From Rhizobium sp. Q54 (GTDB taxonomy: Bacteria > Pseudomonadota > Alphaproteobacteria > Micropepsales > Micropepsaceae), in contig CAMAPL010000022.1 of the NCBI GenBank assembly GCA_945860165.1, forward strand, positions 1 to 36,640: 36,640 nt of DNA. Reading direction: 5' to 3'. The translations under genes were made by a program, and so were the position numbers. The notes under the pieces were generated by a model, which was not told where the DNA came from, did not search any database, and worked only from the letters and a program-made list of their open reading frames with translations. Position 1 is the first letter of the stretch. Each line of letters starts with the position of its first letter. Below, piece after piece: positions 25,560-34,075 of this stretch.

Positions 25560-26308
25560 GCGCGGCCGAGGATTGCCCGCACCAACGCGCGCGGCAAAAG
25601 ATTACTGACGGCGCGGATCACCGCGAACTGCCACGGCACCACGATGCGGCGGGCGCCTTTGGCGATCTTGCGGATAATGATCGCGGCGGCGGCATCAGCG
25701 GTCATCAGGAACGGCTTGGCCTGGGGGACCTGACGGCTCATCGCCGTGTCGATAAAACCCGGCGACACCAAGGTCACACGGACATTGTGTTTGGCCATGC
25801 GGATGCCGAGCGCCTCGGCGAACATGGCAAGCCCCGCCTTGGTGGCGGCATAGGTCGGCGCCATGGGCAGCGGGTAGGATTCGGCGATGGAGCCGACCAG
25901 CACAATATGGCCCCCACCCCGCTGGGCCATGACGTCGGCCATCAGGCTCGCCCCGACCACCGGCGAAACAAAGTTCACTTCCGCGGTGGCGCGCGAGGCC
26001 TGCGGCGCTTCGGCGCGCGCACCGTCGCGCACGATGCCGCCCAGGCCAGCATTGAAGATGGCCAGATCAATCGGCGCGCACGCATCGCTGGCGGAAAGAC
26101 GCGCGATCACCCCGTCAATGTCGCGAATGTCGAAGGCATCCACCGTGCAGGCGGCGCCCAGCGCACGGCACTCAGCCGCCGCTTGATTCAACCGCGCTTC
26201 GTCGCGGCCCCATAACAGCAGCGTCACGCCGGCGCGCGCATGGGCGCGAGCCAGTGCCGCCCCAAGGCCGCCGGATGCACCGGTAATCAGGATGGTCTTC
26301 GCAGACAT
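25556..26308 (-). CDS. Short-chain dehydrogenase/reductase, 3-ketosphinganine-reductase-like candidate
   Basis: A 250-residue classical SDR. The cofactor motif TGASGGLG is at 9-16, NAG at 86-88, and the catalytic Ser140, Tyr153 and Lys157 are present. The C-terminal 30 residues (VPWQFAVIRAVSNLLP) are hydrophobic and could tether it to the membrane, as in 3-ketodihydrosphingosine reductases (KDSR/TSC10). The frame is open to 26479, but the ATG at 26308 gives the normal N-terminus. Beside an alpha-oxoamine synthase and an N-acyltransferase it is the obvious candidate for reducing the 3-keto product. SDRs are very diverse, so the substrate remains a proposal. It heads the leftward operon. Confidence 0.85.
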   Translation of the reverse strand: MSAKTILITGASGGLGAALARAHARAGVTLLLWGRDEARLNQAAAECRALGAACTVDAFDIRDIDGVIARLSASDACAPIDLAIFNAGLGGIVRDGARAEAPQASRATAEVNFVSPVVGASLMADVMAQRGGGHIVLVGSIAESYPLPMAPTYAATKAGLAMFAEALGIRMAKHNVRVTLVSPGFIDTAMSRQVPQAKPFLMTADAAAAIIIRKIAKGARRIVVPWQFAVIRAVSNLLPRALVRAILGRA

Positions 26309-26405
26309 GAATCGCGCCGTTATGACCCGCAAATGCGGCCTATTGCTTACTATCAAATCGGGGTGTCGGAAGCTATGGTGCGCCGCTTTCACGGGAAAAC
26401 CCGCC

Positions 26406-27548
26406 TTGAACGCCGTCCTCGACATCGTGCCGGTTCGGACGAAACGCCAATGGCGCGACTTCCACCATCTTCTCTTCAAGATCTATGCGGACGACCCGCA
26501 CTGGGTGCCGCCGCTGCTGCTGGAGCGAAAATTCCATTTTCAGCCCCACCACAATCCCTATTTTCAGCACGCACGGGCCGAATTCTTCCTGGCCTATCGC
26601 GGCGGTGAGCCGGTGGGGCGCATCACCGCCCAGATCGACCAGCTGCATCTGGAGCGCTATCATGATGCCACCGGCCATTTCGGTTTCATCGAAGCCATTA
26701 ATGACGCCGCCGTGTTCGCCGCGCTGATCGCCGCCGCCGAAGACTGGCTGAAGGCGCAGGGCATGACCCGTTCCATCGGCCCGGTGAGCTTTTCCATGTG
26801 GGACCAACCGGGCCTGCTGGTGGATGGCTTCGACACGCCGCCTTACGTGATGATGGGCCATTCGCCCCGCTACTATGAAAAGCACATCGTGGCGCACGGC
26901 TATCGCAAGGCCGAAGACCTGATCGCCTATCGTTATGGTCCCGACGCACCGGCGCAGACGCTGGAAAAGTTGCTCAAGCGCTCCATGCGCGGCGGCGAGG
27001 TCACGCTGCGCAACATCCGCATGGACAAGGCGCATTTCCGCGAGGAAGTGGACATACTGCTCGACATCATCAACGACGCCTGGTCGGACAATTGGGGTTA
27101 TGTCCCCATGACGCGCGCCGAGATCAACGAACTGGCCGGCATCCTCCGCCTGCTGCTGCGTCCCGGCGATGTCGCCATCGCCGAATATCAGGGCAAGCCC
27201 GCCGCCTTCAGCGCGGCCTTTCCCAATCTCAATGAAGCGATCTGCGACATGAAGGGGCGCCTACTTCCTTTCAACTGGATCAAGCTGCTGTGGCGCATGA
27301 AGGTGCGCCGCCCGAAAACCGGCCGCATGCCGATGATGGGCGTGCGCAAGGCGCTGCAGTCTTCCTCGATGGGTGCGGCACTGGCGCTGTCGGTCATCCA
27401 GTCGGTGCGCAAGTTCAATTTCGACCGCGGCGTGGTGGAGAGCGAGCTGGGCTGGATCCTGGAACGCAATGCCCGCGTCCGCCATGTGATCGAGATGGTG
27501 GGCGGTGTGCCTTACAAGACCTACCGCGTCTACGAAAAGCCGATCTAG
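26406..27548 (+). CDS. GNAT-fold acyltransferase, bacterial-ceramide-synthase-like family
   Basis: About 380 residues when started from the TTG at 26406 (LNAVLDIVPVRT); upstream in-frame ATGs at 26307 and 26322 give poor sequence and no clear ribosome binding site, so the start is uncertain. The segment FKIYADDPHWVPPLLLERK, then NPYFQHARAEFFLAYRGGEPVGRI, identifies the large two-GNAT-fold family sometimes misnamed dATP pyrophosphohydrolase in Alphaproteobacteria. I believe the Caulobacter ceramide synthase bCerS is in this family, though I cannot align it here. Further marks are SMWDQPGLLVDGF, NDAWSDNWG and a C-terminal GGVPYKTYRVYEKP. It is divergent from the SDR gene with about 100 bases between. 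N-acylation of a long-chain amine would complete a ceramide pathway. Confidence 0.72.
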   Translation: MNAVLDIVPVRTKRQWRDFHHLLFKIYADDPHWVPPLLLERKFHFQPHHNPYFQHARAEFFLAYRGGEPVGRITAQIDQLHLERYHDATGHFGFIEAINDAAVFAALIAAAEDWLKAQGMTRSIGPVSFSMWDQPGLLVDGFDTPPYVMMGHSPRYYEKHIVAHGYRKAEDLIAYRYGPDAPAQTLEKLLKRSMRGGEVTLRNIRMDKAHFREEVDILLDIINDAWSDNWGYVPMTRAEINELAGILRLLLRPGDVAIAEYQGKPAAFSAAFPNLNEAICDMKGRLLPFNWIKLLWRMKVRRPKTGRMPMMGVRKALQSSSMGAALALSVIQSVRKFNFDRGVVESELGWILERNARVRHVIEMVGGVPYKTYRVYEKPI

Positions 27549-27630
27549 CCTTTACCCCGGCGCTGAGCTTTTGTTGGCTACCGGTCCCCCAGGCTTGCGG
27601 CTATAAGGACGCCGCAAAACGGGGTCCGCC

Positions 27631-28257
27631 ATGGCTTTCGACGACGAGTTGCGGGCCACCCGCATAGTTCCGGTGATTGTGATCAAGGACCTGGCCCATG
27701 CCGTGCCGCTAGCGCGCGCGCTGGTCGAAGGCGGCCTCAACATCCTGGAAGTGACATTGCGGACCGACGCCGCGCTGGCCGCCATTGCGGCCATCGCCGC
27801 CGAGGTAAAAGGCGCCATTGTTGGCGCGGGCACCGTCATCAATGCCGGCCAGTTTGCTGCTGCCGTGGATGCCGGCGCGAAATTCGTCGTCAGCCCCGGC
27901 ACGACGCAAGAGGTTGTGCAGGCTTCGCGCCAGCACAACACGCCGATCCTGCCCGGCGTGGCGACGGCATCGGAAATCATGCTGGGCCTTTCGCTGGGCC
28001 TTTCAACCTTCAAATTCTTTCCGGCGGAAACCAGCGGCGGCGCCCCGGCGATCAAGGCGCTGGGCGGCCCCTTCCCGCAGGTCCGCTTCTGTCCCACCGG
28101 CGGCATCGGCGCCAAGAACTTGAATGCTTACCTGTCGCTGCCCAATGTGATCGCGGCGGGCGGTTCCTGGATGGTGCCTTCGGACCTGAACGAGGCCGAC
28201 GCCTTCAGCTGTGCCGCCGTCATGGCCCGCGAGGCCCGGACCCTGGTGCAGCCATGA
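27631..28257 (+). CDS. eda: KDPG aldolase
   Basis: A 208-residue class I aldolase that splits 2-keto-3-deoxy-6-phosphogluconate into pyruvate and glyceraldehyde-3-phosphate. The Schiff-base lysine is Lys128 in FKFFPAE, and Glu40 in EVTLRT is the acid/base. GAGTV at 65-69 and PTGGI near 164 form the phosphate site. GGGGT lies just before the ATG. Its stop overlaps the kdgK start (ATGA). It serves the last step of the KDG branch, fed by mannonate dehydratase, and would also serve an Entner-Doudoroff pathway. Confidence 0.95.
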   Translation: MAFDDELRATRIVPVIVIKDLAHAVPLARALVEGGLNILEVTLRTDAALAAIAAIAAEVKGAIVGAGTVINAGQFAAAVDAGAKFVVSPGTTQEVVQASRQHNTPILPGVATASEIMLGLSLGLSTFKFFPAETSGGAPAIKALGGPFPQVRFCPTGGIGAKNLNAYLSLPNVIAAGGSWMVPSDLNEADAFSCAAVMAREARTLVQP

Positions 28258-29141
28258 CCCTGGCCATCAGCATCGGCGAATGCATGGTCGAACTGCGCCC
28301 CGTCGAAGACGGCCACCTGCGGCGCAGTTTTGCCGGCGACGCCTATAACACCGCCGTCTATCTCAAGCGCAGCGCGCCCGACATCGATGTCGCATTCCTC
28401 ACCGCCACCGGCGACGAAAGCCTGAGCAATGCCATGGTGGAAACCTGGCGCGGCGAAGGCATCAGCGACAGACTGGTGTACCGTATCCCGGGCGAACGCC
28501 CCGCTCTGTACCTGATCGAGACCAACGCCAAGGGCGACCGCAAATTCCATTACTGGCGCAGCGACACGCCTGCAAGGGAATGGCTGCGGCTGTTGCTGGC
28601 GGCGGGCGGCGCCGATGTGCTGAACAAGGCGGATCTCGTCTATGTCTCCGGCATTTCGCTGGCCATCCTGGGCCATGATGATCGCCAGGCGGCCATCAAG
28701 CTGCTTGGCACGCTGAAGACTAAAGTGGCGTTTGATCCCAACATCCGCCCGGCGCTGTGGAAATCGATGGACGAAGCCCGCCACACATTCGAGGCAATGG
28801 TGAAGCTGGCCTCCATCGTGCTGCCCAGCCGCCAGGATTATCAGCTGATGTACGGCATGCACGATCCGCGAAACCAGATCGAATTCACCGCCACCCTGAC
28901 CGATGCCGAGATCGCCCTGACCTGCGACGAGGATGGCTGCCTGCTGCGCGCCGGCGACGAGATCACTGCTCTGCCCACCCAGGCGGTGGGGGTGGTGGAC
29001 ACGTCGGGCGCCGGCGATTCCTTCAACGGCGCCTATCTGGCGGCGCGGCTGAAAGGCAAACCCCCGCAAGAAGCGGTGAAGGATGGCTTGGCGCTGGCCG
29101 CCAGGGTGGTGGCCCTGCCTGGCGCGCTTATTCCGCGCTGA
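28254..29141 (+). CDS. kdgK: 2-keto-3-deoxygluconate kinase (PfkB family)
   Basis: A 295-residue ribokinase-family sugar kinase. The N-terminal SFAGDAYNTAVYLKR (25-39) is the substrate-binding region typical of KDG kinases. The C-terminal DTSGAGDSFNGAY carries the anion hole and catalytic Asp255. It phosphorylates KDG with ATP to KDPG, the substrate of Eda, whose gene it overlaps by four bases. The pairing eda-kdgK strongly supports the assignment. It converges with the beta-propeller gene, three bases between stops. Confidence 0.93.
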   Translation: MTLAISIGECMVELRPVEDGHLRRSFAGDAYNTAVYLKRSAPDIDVAFLTATGDESLSNAMVETWRGEGISDRLVYRIPGERPALYLIETNAKGDRKFHYWRSDTPAREWLRLLLAAGGADVLNKADLVYVSGISLAILGHDDRQAAIKLLGTLKTKVAFDPNIRPALWKSMDEARHTFEAMVKLASIVLPSRQDYQLMYGMHDPRNQIEFTATLTDAEIALTCDEDGCLLRAGDEITALPTQAVGVVDTSGAGDSFNGAYLAARLKGKPPQEAVKDGLALAARVVALPGALIPR

Positions 29142-29144
29142 TCC

Positions 29145-30197
29145 CTATTTTCTGAAAAATTTGACCACGTCCTGTTGCCCAACCCGGGCGCTGTAGACCG
29201 CGCCTTTGCCATCGGCCCAGACGCCTTCGCCGCCGCTGGTACTGGAGCCTTCCGCGTCCACAAAACTGTCGGGAATGAAATCGGTGACGATGCCGTCCTT
29301 CAGGCTGCCGATGCGGATGCCGCGCTTCCAGCCGGGATTGTGGCCATACTCGTTCTTGTCCTTAGATTCAGAATCCGTGACATAGATCATGTCGTTCTGA
29401 TCGATGGCGATGCCGCTGGGCCGCCCGAACTGTGTCATCTGTCCCAGCAGCTTGCCGTCCTGGGTAAAAATCTGGATGCGGTTGTTGTCGCGGTCGCCGA
29501 CATAGAGCCGGCCCTTGGAATCCACCGCCAAGGTATGCGGCATGCCGAGCTGGCCCGGTCCGGTGCCCGGCGTACCCCATTGCTTGAGGAATTTCCCGCT
29601 GGCGTCAAACTTGATGATGTGGGGCTTGTTGTTGGCGCCGCGGGCATGCCCCTCGGCCACGAAGATGGTGCCGTCGCGCGTCACCAGAACGGCATTGGGT
29701 TCGGCGAAGAGATTGGGCGCGCCGCCACGAACGCCGGGCTTGCCCATGGTCCGCAGCAGCTTGCCGCTAGGATCGAACTCCAGAACCGCATGGCCCTTGG
29801 TGCCTTTTCCGTCAGGCGGGACGCCGTCAGTGATCCAGAGATGGTCCTTGCTGTCGATGGTGAAGCCGTGGGGGAACTGCATCAGGCCGGCTCCGAACGA
29901 CTTGATGAAATTGCCTTTGCCGTCGAACTGCATAATCGGGGCCAGCTTGCTGCCGGTGCAGCTGTTGGCGGCACAGCGGTCCACCACCCAGATATTGCCT
30001 TTGCTGTCGCCGCGCACGGCGCTGGAGGCGCCCATGGCGCGGCCCTCCGGCATCTTGAAGAAGTCCGGCAGTGGCGCGTAGCGGTTGGCCGCTGGGTTGG
30101 GCGGGGATTTGGGGCGGTCAGGCGGCGTTCCCTGGGCGCTGGCGCCCAACGGCATCGCCAGCAGCGCGGCGGACAACCAAATGGCGTGTAGTTTCAT
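29145..30197 (-). CDS. Secreted NHL-repeat six-bladed beta-propeller protein
   Basis: A 350-residue exported protein. Residues 1-22 form a signal peptide (ending ASA before QG). About six NHL/propeller blades follow, each with a D-G-x-F core then HGF-ID-x-x-LWITD-type turns (for example PHGFTIDSKDHLWITDG and PHTLAVDSKGRLYVGDRDNNRI). Two Cys in DRCAANSCTG could form a disulfide. The frame runs on to 30815, but the ATG at 30197 has GGGGAGA upstream and begins the signal peptide. Family members include peptidyl-glycine-lyase-like and Vgb-like proteins; neither function can be assigned. It is divergent from the Fe-S operon and may share control with it. Confidence 0.85.
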   Translation of the reverse strand: MKLHAIWLSAALLAMPLGASAQGTPPDRPKSPPNPAANRYAPLPDFFKMPEGRAMGASSAVRGDSKGNIWVVDRCAANSCTGSKLAPIMQFDGKGNFIKSFGAGLMQFPHGFTIDSKDHLWITDGVPPDGKGTKGHAVLEFDPSGKLLRTMGKPGVRGGAPNLFAEPNAVLVTRDGTIFVAEGHARGANNKPHIIKFDASGKFLKQWGTPGTGPGQLGMPHTLAVDSKGRLYVGDRDNNRIQIFTQDGKLLGQMTQFGRPSGIAIDQNDMIYVTDSESKDKNEYGHNPGWKRGIRIGSLKDGIVTDFIPDSFVDAEGSSTSGGEGVWADGKGAVYSARVGQQDVVKFFRK

Positions 30198-30494
30198 TTT
30201 TCCGTCTCCCCAAAAGCTCAGGCCTTCGCCCGGCAGCGCAACGATAGCAGTCCTTGTAGCGTTTACTGGATCACTGATTTTTGGTCGGCGCCCGGTCGCT
30301 TTGGGTATTATAAATATTAAAAATACAGAAAATTGGCCTAATTTCCAGGCAGCCTTGCGAACCATTCTCAGAAAAATAGATTGTTTAAAGATAAAATACA
30401 GAAACAGCTTGCGCCCGGAAAGTCGACACATTCTAATCCACGCAAAGTCGGAAAGCCTTGCTAGGCTTATGTTTTTTCCGGAAAGGAAGTACAA
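30198..30494. promoter_or_regulatory. AT-rich divergent promoter region
   Basis: About 300 bases between the propeller gene (left) and the Fe-S operon (right), with a marked AT-rich core at 30300-30400. A weak rightward promoter candidate is TTGGTC (30281-30286), a 19-base spacer, then TATTAT (30306-30311). AAAGGAAG at 30483-30490 is the ribosome binding site of the Fe-S gene. No operator palindrome was recognised. Confidence 0.35.
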
Positions 30495-31343
30495 ATGAAG
30501 ATCAATCCCAAGAAGTGCGTCGCCTGCGGCAACTGCACGTACATCTGCCCGATGGGCGCGATCTACATCGATCCGCTGCTGCAGCGCGCCACCATCAACC
30601 GCGACGAATGCGTCGAATGCTATGCCTGCTACAACGGGCTGAGCAAGGAAGTGCTGCCGCCGTCCACGGTCCGCTTCGTCCGCCGCACGCTGGCGAATTT
30701 CCGCGTCCGCTTCGAGCCCGAGCCCGATGTCTGCCCCACCACCGCCTTCGAGCCCGACCAGCTGGAATGGCCGCGCGTGGTACGCCGCGCCTTCTCCGAC
30801 CCGCGCGTGCCCCATGAATCCACCGGCATTTCTGGCCGCGGCACCGAGGAAGTGAAAACCAACGACGTCACCGACCGCGTTGGCGTTGGCGAAGTCGGCT
30901 TCACCATCGAACTGGGCCGCCCCGGCATCGGCGCCCGCTTCCGCGACTTCCAGGAAATGTCGCGCGCACTAGCCAAGGCCGGCGTGTCGTTCGAGAAGAA
31001 CAACCCCATCACAACCCTGATGACCGACGTCGCCACAGGCGACATCCGCACCGACATCCTCAATGAGAAGGTTATGAGCGCCATCATCGAGATCAAGGTG
31101 CCGGTCGAGCGCACCGAGGAAATCGTCCGCATCATCTGGGAGGTGGAAAAACGCATTCCCACCCAGGTTGTGATCGGCGTTGGCGTCCGCTGCGATGCCG
31201 AGGGCGAAGAGAACATGGTCGCGCCGATCCTGGCCAAGCTGGGCTACAACCCCCAGCGTGCCAAGACTAATATCGGCCTGGGCCGCAAGGTGATCCGCGA
31301 CCTGAGCAAGGTCGCTCCCGTCAATGAAATGGTGAACGCATGA
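30495..31343 (+). CDS. Unrecognised [4Fe-4S] ferredoxin-domain protein
   Basis: A 282-residue protein, function not recognised. Residues 1-20 hold a full CxxCxxCxxxCP motif (Cys8, 11, 14, 18). A second set Cys39, 42 and 45 (ECVECYAC) lacks the usual fourth Cys three residues on; the next Cys-Pro is Cys80, so the second cluster appears split by a 34-residue insertion rich in Arg and Pro. Residues 110-282 form a conserved-looking domain with RGTEEVKTNDVTDR, ELGRPGIGARFRD and a lone Cys233. There is no signal or membrane segment, so it is cytosolic. An electron-transfer or reductase subunit is likely. The ATG has a strong AAGGAAG, and its stop overlaps the next start (ATGA). Confidence 0.75.
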   Translation: MKINPKKCVACGNCTYICPMGAIYIDPLLQRATINRDECVECYACYNGLSKEVLPPSTVRFVRRTLANFRVRFEPEPDVCPTTAFEPDQLEWPRVVRRAFSDPRVPHESTGISGRGTEEVKTNDVTDRVGVGEVGFTIELGRPGIGARFRDFQEMSRALAKAGVSFEKNNPITTLMTDVATGDIRTDILNEKVMSAIIEIKVPVERTEEIVRIIWEVEKRIPTQVVIGVGVRCDAEGEENMVAPILAKLGYNPQRAKTNIGLGRKVIRDLSKVAPVNEMVNA

Positions 31344-32026
31344 CCAACACCCTGCACCGCTACGGCAAGGCCGAAAGCTTCGTCGACGACTACATCGTCT
31401 TTTCGCTTCCCGCCAAGAGCAAGGCCGCCGGCCAGAGCGGCGACGCGTTGGCCGCGCAGAAGCGCTTCATGCAGATCGCGGCAGAATACAAGCCCGCCAG
31501 CCTGGGTGACGCGCTGCATGGCGGCAGCCTGCGCCCGACCCGCAGCAAGAGCATCTTTGGCCACTGGGGCAAGCGCAACAAGCCGAACTTCAAGAAAGTG
31601 CTGGAAGGCATGAGCAAGGCGGGCACCATGGCCGCTGTATTCGACAGCCGCGCCAATGCTGAAGCCTTCGTCAAGCGCATCAAGGAAGAAGATCTCGGCC
31701 TGTCGGTGAACATCTCGTCCTCGATCGAAAATGCCAAGAACGCCTGCAAGGTGGCCGGCATCCCGCGCCACTCCATCGCCTATTCACTGGGCTTTGAAGA
31801 GGTGGGCGATAACACGCCGGGCAAGCAGGCGATCATGCTGTCGACCATGTGCGGCCACGGCATGTTGTCGATCAACTTCGCGCAAAAAATGATGAGCTTC
31901 GTGAAGGAAAACCGCCGCACGCCCAAGGAAGCCGCCGAGACCATGGCGCGCTTCTGCTCCTGCGGCATCTTCAATACGACACGCGCCCGCCGCATCCTGG
32001 AAGATGTCCGCGTCGGCGTGAAGTAA
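31340..32026 (+). CDS. Unrecognised Cys-motif protein, partner of the Fe-S protein
   Basis: A 228-residue cytosolic protein with no family I can name. Its striking features are Cys136 (NACKVAG), MCGHGM with Cys171 and His173, and FCSCGIFN with Cys206 and Cys208 near the C-terminus: a plausible metal- or cluster-binding set. The middle (SVNISSSIENAKNA) and the C-terminal TPKEAAETMARF look strongly structured. Translation is coupled to the Fe-S gene by an ATGA overlap, and a terminator follows directly, so the two form a dedicated operon. They probably make one complex, with the first protein feeding electrons to a site on this one. That is inference. Confidence 0.72.
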   Translation: MTNTLHRYGKAESFVDDYIVFSLPAKSKAAGQSGDALAAQKRFMQIAAEYKPASLGDALHGGSLRPTRSKSIFGHWGKRNKPNFKKVLEGMSKAGTMAAVFDSRANAEAFVKRIKEEDLGLSVNISSSIENAKNACKVAGIPRHSIAYSLGFEEVGDNTPGKQAIMLSTMCGHGMLSINFAQKMMSFVKENRRTPKEAAETMARFCSCGIFNTTRARRILEDVRVGVK

Positions 32027-32052
32027 AGCCTGAAAATACTGGATTAGATCAG

Positions 32053-32086
32053 CGCGCCGGGTTTTCGCCCGGCGCGTTTTTCTTTT
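32053..32086 (+). terminator. Rho-independent terminator of the Fe-S operon
   Basis: A perfect 9-base-pair stem CGCGCCGGG (32053-32061) / CCCGGCGCG (32068-32076) with loop TTTTCG is followed by TTTTTCTTTT. It lies 27 bases after the operon stop. The T-tract reaches the stop codon of the convergent hydrolase gene. Confidence 0.93.
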
Positions 32087-34025
32087 ACCAGCTGGCGGCC
32101 TGGGCCTGCGCTGTGATGCGCGCCGCATCCGCCGCCAGCATGGTGCGCTGCGCCACCAGGCCATCGGCGGCTGCTTTCACCCTGGCGACATAGGCGGCGT
32201 GGCTGGGATAGCGTTCCTCCAGCGAGGGGCGCGGATCGCCATTGGCCAGGCGTTCGGCTCTAGTCGCGGCGAAGGGAATATAGCCGCCGGTATTGCCGCA
32301 ATAGCGCCCGGCCTGGAAACCCGCCTTGGCGATGTTCCAGCCGACATAGGAACCGAGCGGTGCCTGCAGCAGCGGCGAGCGGATGCCGTCGAGTTCATTG
32401 CCGTCGGCATCGATGCGCGGCATCAGCTGGGGGATGGTCCGCACAATGGTGGGCGGATTGATGCTGATTGCGCCCGACATATCCGGCACATCAAATCCGG
32501 CGCCGAAATCATACTGATACAGCGGGCTATAGGCCGGACGCGGCTGACCCAGAATCGCGGGAAATACCCGGTCATACGCTTCCGGCGTGATCAGCTGGCC
32601 CGCCGCCAGGGTCGGATAGCGGCTGGGCGGCGGCGGGGTCCCGTCCATCACCCAATCCAGAAGCGCCTTGAACAGCGCCCGGTTGGCATCGGAGGTGGGA
32701 TTGGGATTGGCGGCCAGCACACAGGCATTGGTGGGGACGCCGGCGCGGTCGAAGCCGCCGCGGCCGCCATTGTGATGCGTGCCGGCATTGTAATAGCGCC
32801 GCACATTGGCGGGCAGCGCAATGTCGCTCTTGGCGTCGGTGCCCACGAAATTGACGCTGGCGCGCAAATTCCAGAACTCCGCCGAACCCAGTATTTCCGC
32901 CACTTTCGGGCAGTTGCCGGCAGCGGTGCAGCGGTCCAGCAGGCCATGCCGACCTAGCCCACGCACCTTGTCGTCATAGGCACTCCACCAGTTGGTGCCG
33001 TCATTGCCCACCTCATAAAGACCGACCAGTCCGCCCGGCGACGCGAAGCGGTAGCTCATGGAATTCATCCGCATCGCCACGATGGGATTGATGCCGTTGA
33101 ACACCGCCAAACCATCCTCGCCGGTATTGAAGCCCATATTGACGAAGGCGCGCAGGAAATTTCCCGATTGCGACACGCCGCGCCCTACCGCCCAGCGCAT
33201 CTTGCCCGCCAGGGGATTGGGATTGCCGGCCTCGTCGCGCTGGCCATAGCGCAGGAAGGTGACAAGATCGCGGGTGGCGGCGAAGCCGATGCCCAGCACC
33301 TTGGGATTCTTGGCGGTGAAGGCCAGCGTATAAGCCAGCTTGGGATCGAAGCCCTCCTTGACGCACAGCTTGGTCAGATCCAGCGCGCCGGGGAACGGCG
33401 CCTTGCTGCAATCGGCGAAGGCCCAGTTGCGCCCCTGTATTTCGTTCTGGATGCCGGCCTGGCTGTCCGACGCGCCGGTAAACAGCTTCGCATTTTCCTC
33501 GGCCGCCACTTCAAAGACGCGCCCGCCCTGTTTGCCCGGGACGCCGCCCTTGACCGGCAGGGTTGTGGTGCCGGCAGGAATGTCGAGAAAGCGCAAATAA
33601 GCCGGGCCATTTACCGGTGCGGCTGGGACGCGCAAGGATTGAACGCCCGAACCCTCCTCCAGATCGCCCTGCCATCCGCTGACCACACTGACATGGCCGT
33701 CGCCCAGGACCGTGGCCGTGCCGCCGCCCCGGTTGGGCACGTCATAGACCAGCATGCCGGACGAGCGACTGACATCGACCGGCTTGGCAATGGCGAAGGT
33801 GGCGGAATACTCAACCTTGCCGCCCGCATTGCGCGGCGCCAGCTTGATGTCGTTGATCAGCGCGTTGCGCGGGCTGTCCGGGTCGAGCTGACCGCTGTAA
33901 CGCCCCTCCAGCAGTTCATAGCCGTTCGTCATCGGGGTGGTCTTTTCCACCGTGAAGCGGGTGACCGCGGCAGAAGCCGGCATCGCCGCCAGCAGGCCGG
34001 CCAGCACAAGCAGATTGGTCTTCAT
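32085..34025 (-). CDS. Secreted alpha/beta hydrolase (Abhydrolase_10-like)
   Basis: A 646-residue exported protein. Residues 1-19 form a signal peptide (ending ASA before AV). The body matches the large alpha/beta-hydrolase-domain family found in Sphingomonadales and relatives: VYDVPNRGGG near 100, then GRGVSQSGNFLRAF, a GxSxSG nucleophile elbow, at about 275-288. Its esterase substrate is not known for the family. A long C-terminal region with ETRA-like repeats (RAERLANGDPRPSLEERYPSHAAY) is typical. The frame runs on to 34634, but the ATG at 34025, preceded by GGGGAT, is correct. It follows the aldo/keto reductase by 50 bases and is the last gene of that operon. Confidence 0.83.
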   Translation of the reverse strand: MKTNLLVLAGLLAAMPASAAVTRFTVEKTTPMTNGYELLEGRYSGQLDPDSPRNALINDIKLAPRNAGGKVEYSATFAIAKPVDVSRSSGMLVYDVPNRGGGTATVLGDGHVSVVSGWQGDLEEGSGVQSLRVPAAPVNGPAYLRFLDIPAGTTTLPVKGGVPGKQGGRVFEVAAEENAKLFTGASDSQAGIQNEIQGRNWAFADCSKAPFPGALDLTKLCVKEGFDPKLAYTLAFTAKNPKVLGIGFAATRDLVTFLRYGQRDEAGNPNPLAGKMRWAVGRGVSQSGNFLRAFVNMGFNTGEDGLAVFNGINPIVAMRMNSMSYRFASPGGLVGLYEVGNDGTNWWSAYDDKVRGLGRHGLLDRCTAAGNCPKVAEILGSAEFWNLRASVNFVGTDAKSDIALPANVRRYYNAGTHHNGGRGGFDRAGVPTNACVLAANPNPTSDANRALFKALLDWVMDGTPPPPSRYPTLAAGQLITPEAYDRVFPAILGQPRPAYSPLYQYDFGAGFDVPDMSGAISINPPTIVRTIPQLMPRIDADGNELDGIRSPLLQAPLGSYVGWNIAKAGFQAGRYCGNTGGYIPFAATRAERLANGDPRPSLEERYPSHAAYVARVKAAADGLVAQRTMLAADAARITAQAQAASW

Positions 34026-34075
34026 GATCCCCACCCCATATTTTGCGGACAGTTTAGCCCTTTTGGGCCGGGGCG

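Noticed and set aside
29145-30815. Propeller protein extended to 556 residues
   Set aside because: The extra N-terminus runs antisense through the Fe-S gene and an AT-rich promoter; a ribosome binding site and signal peptide mark the start at 30197.
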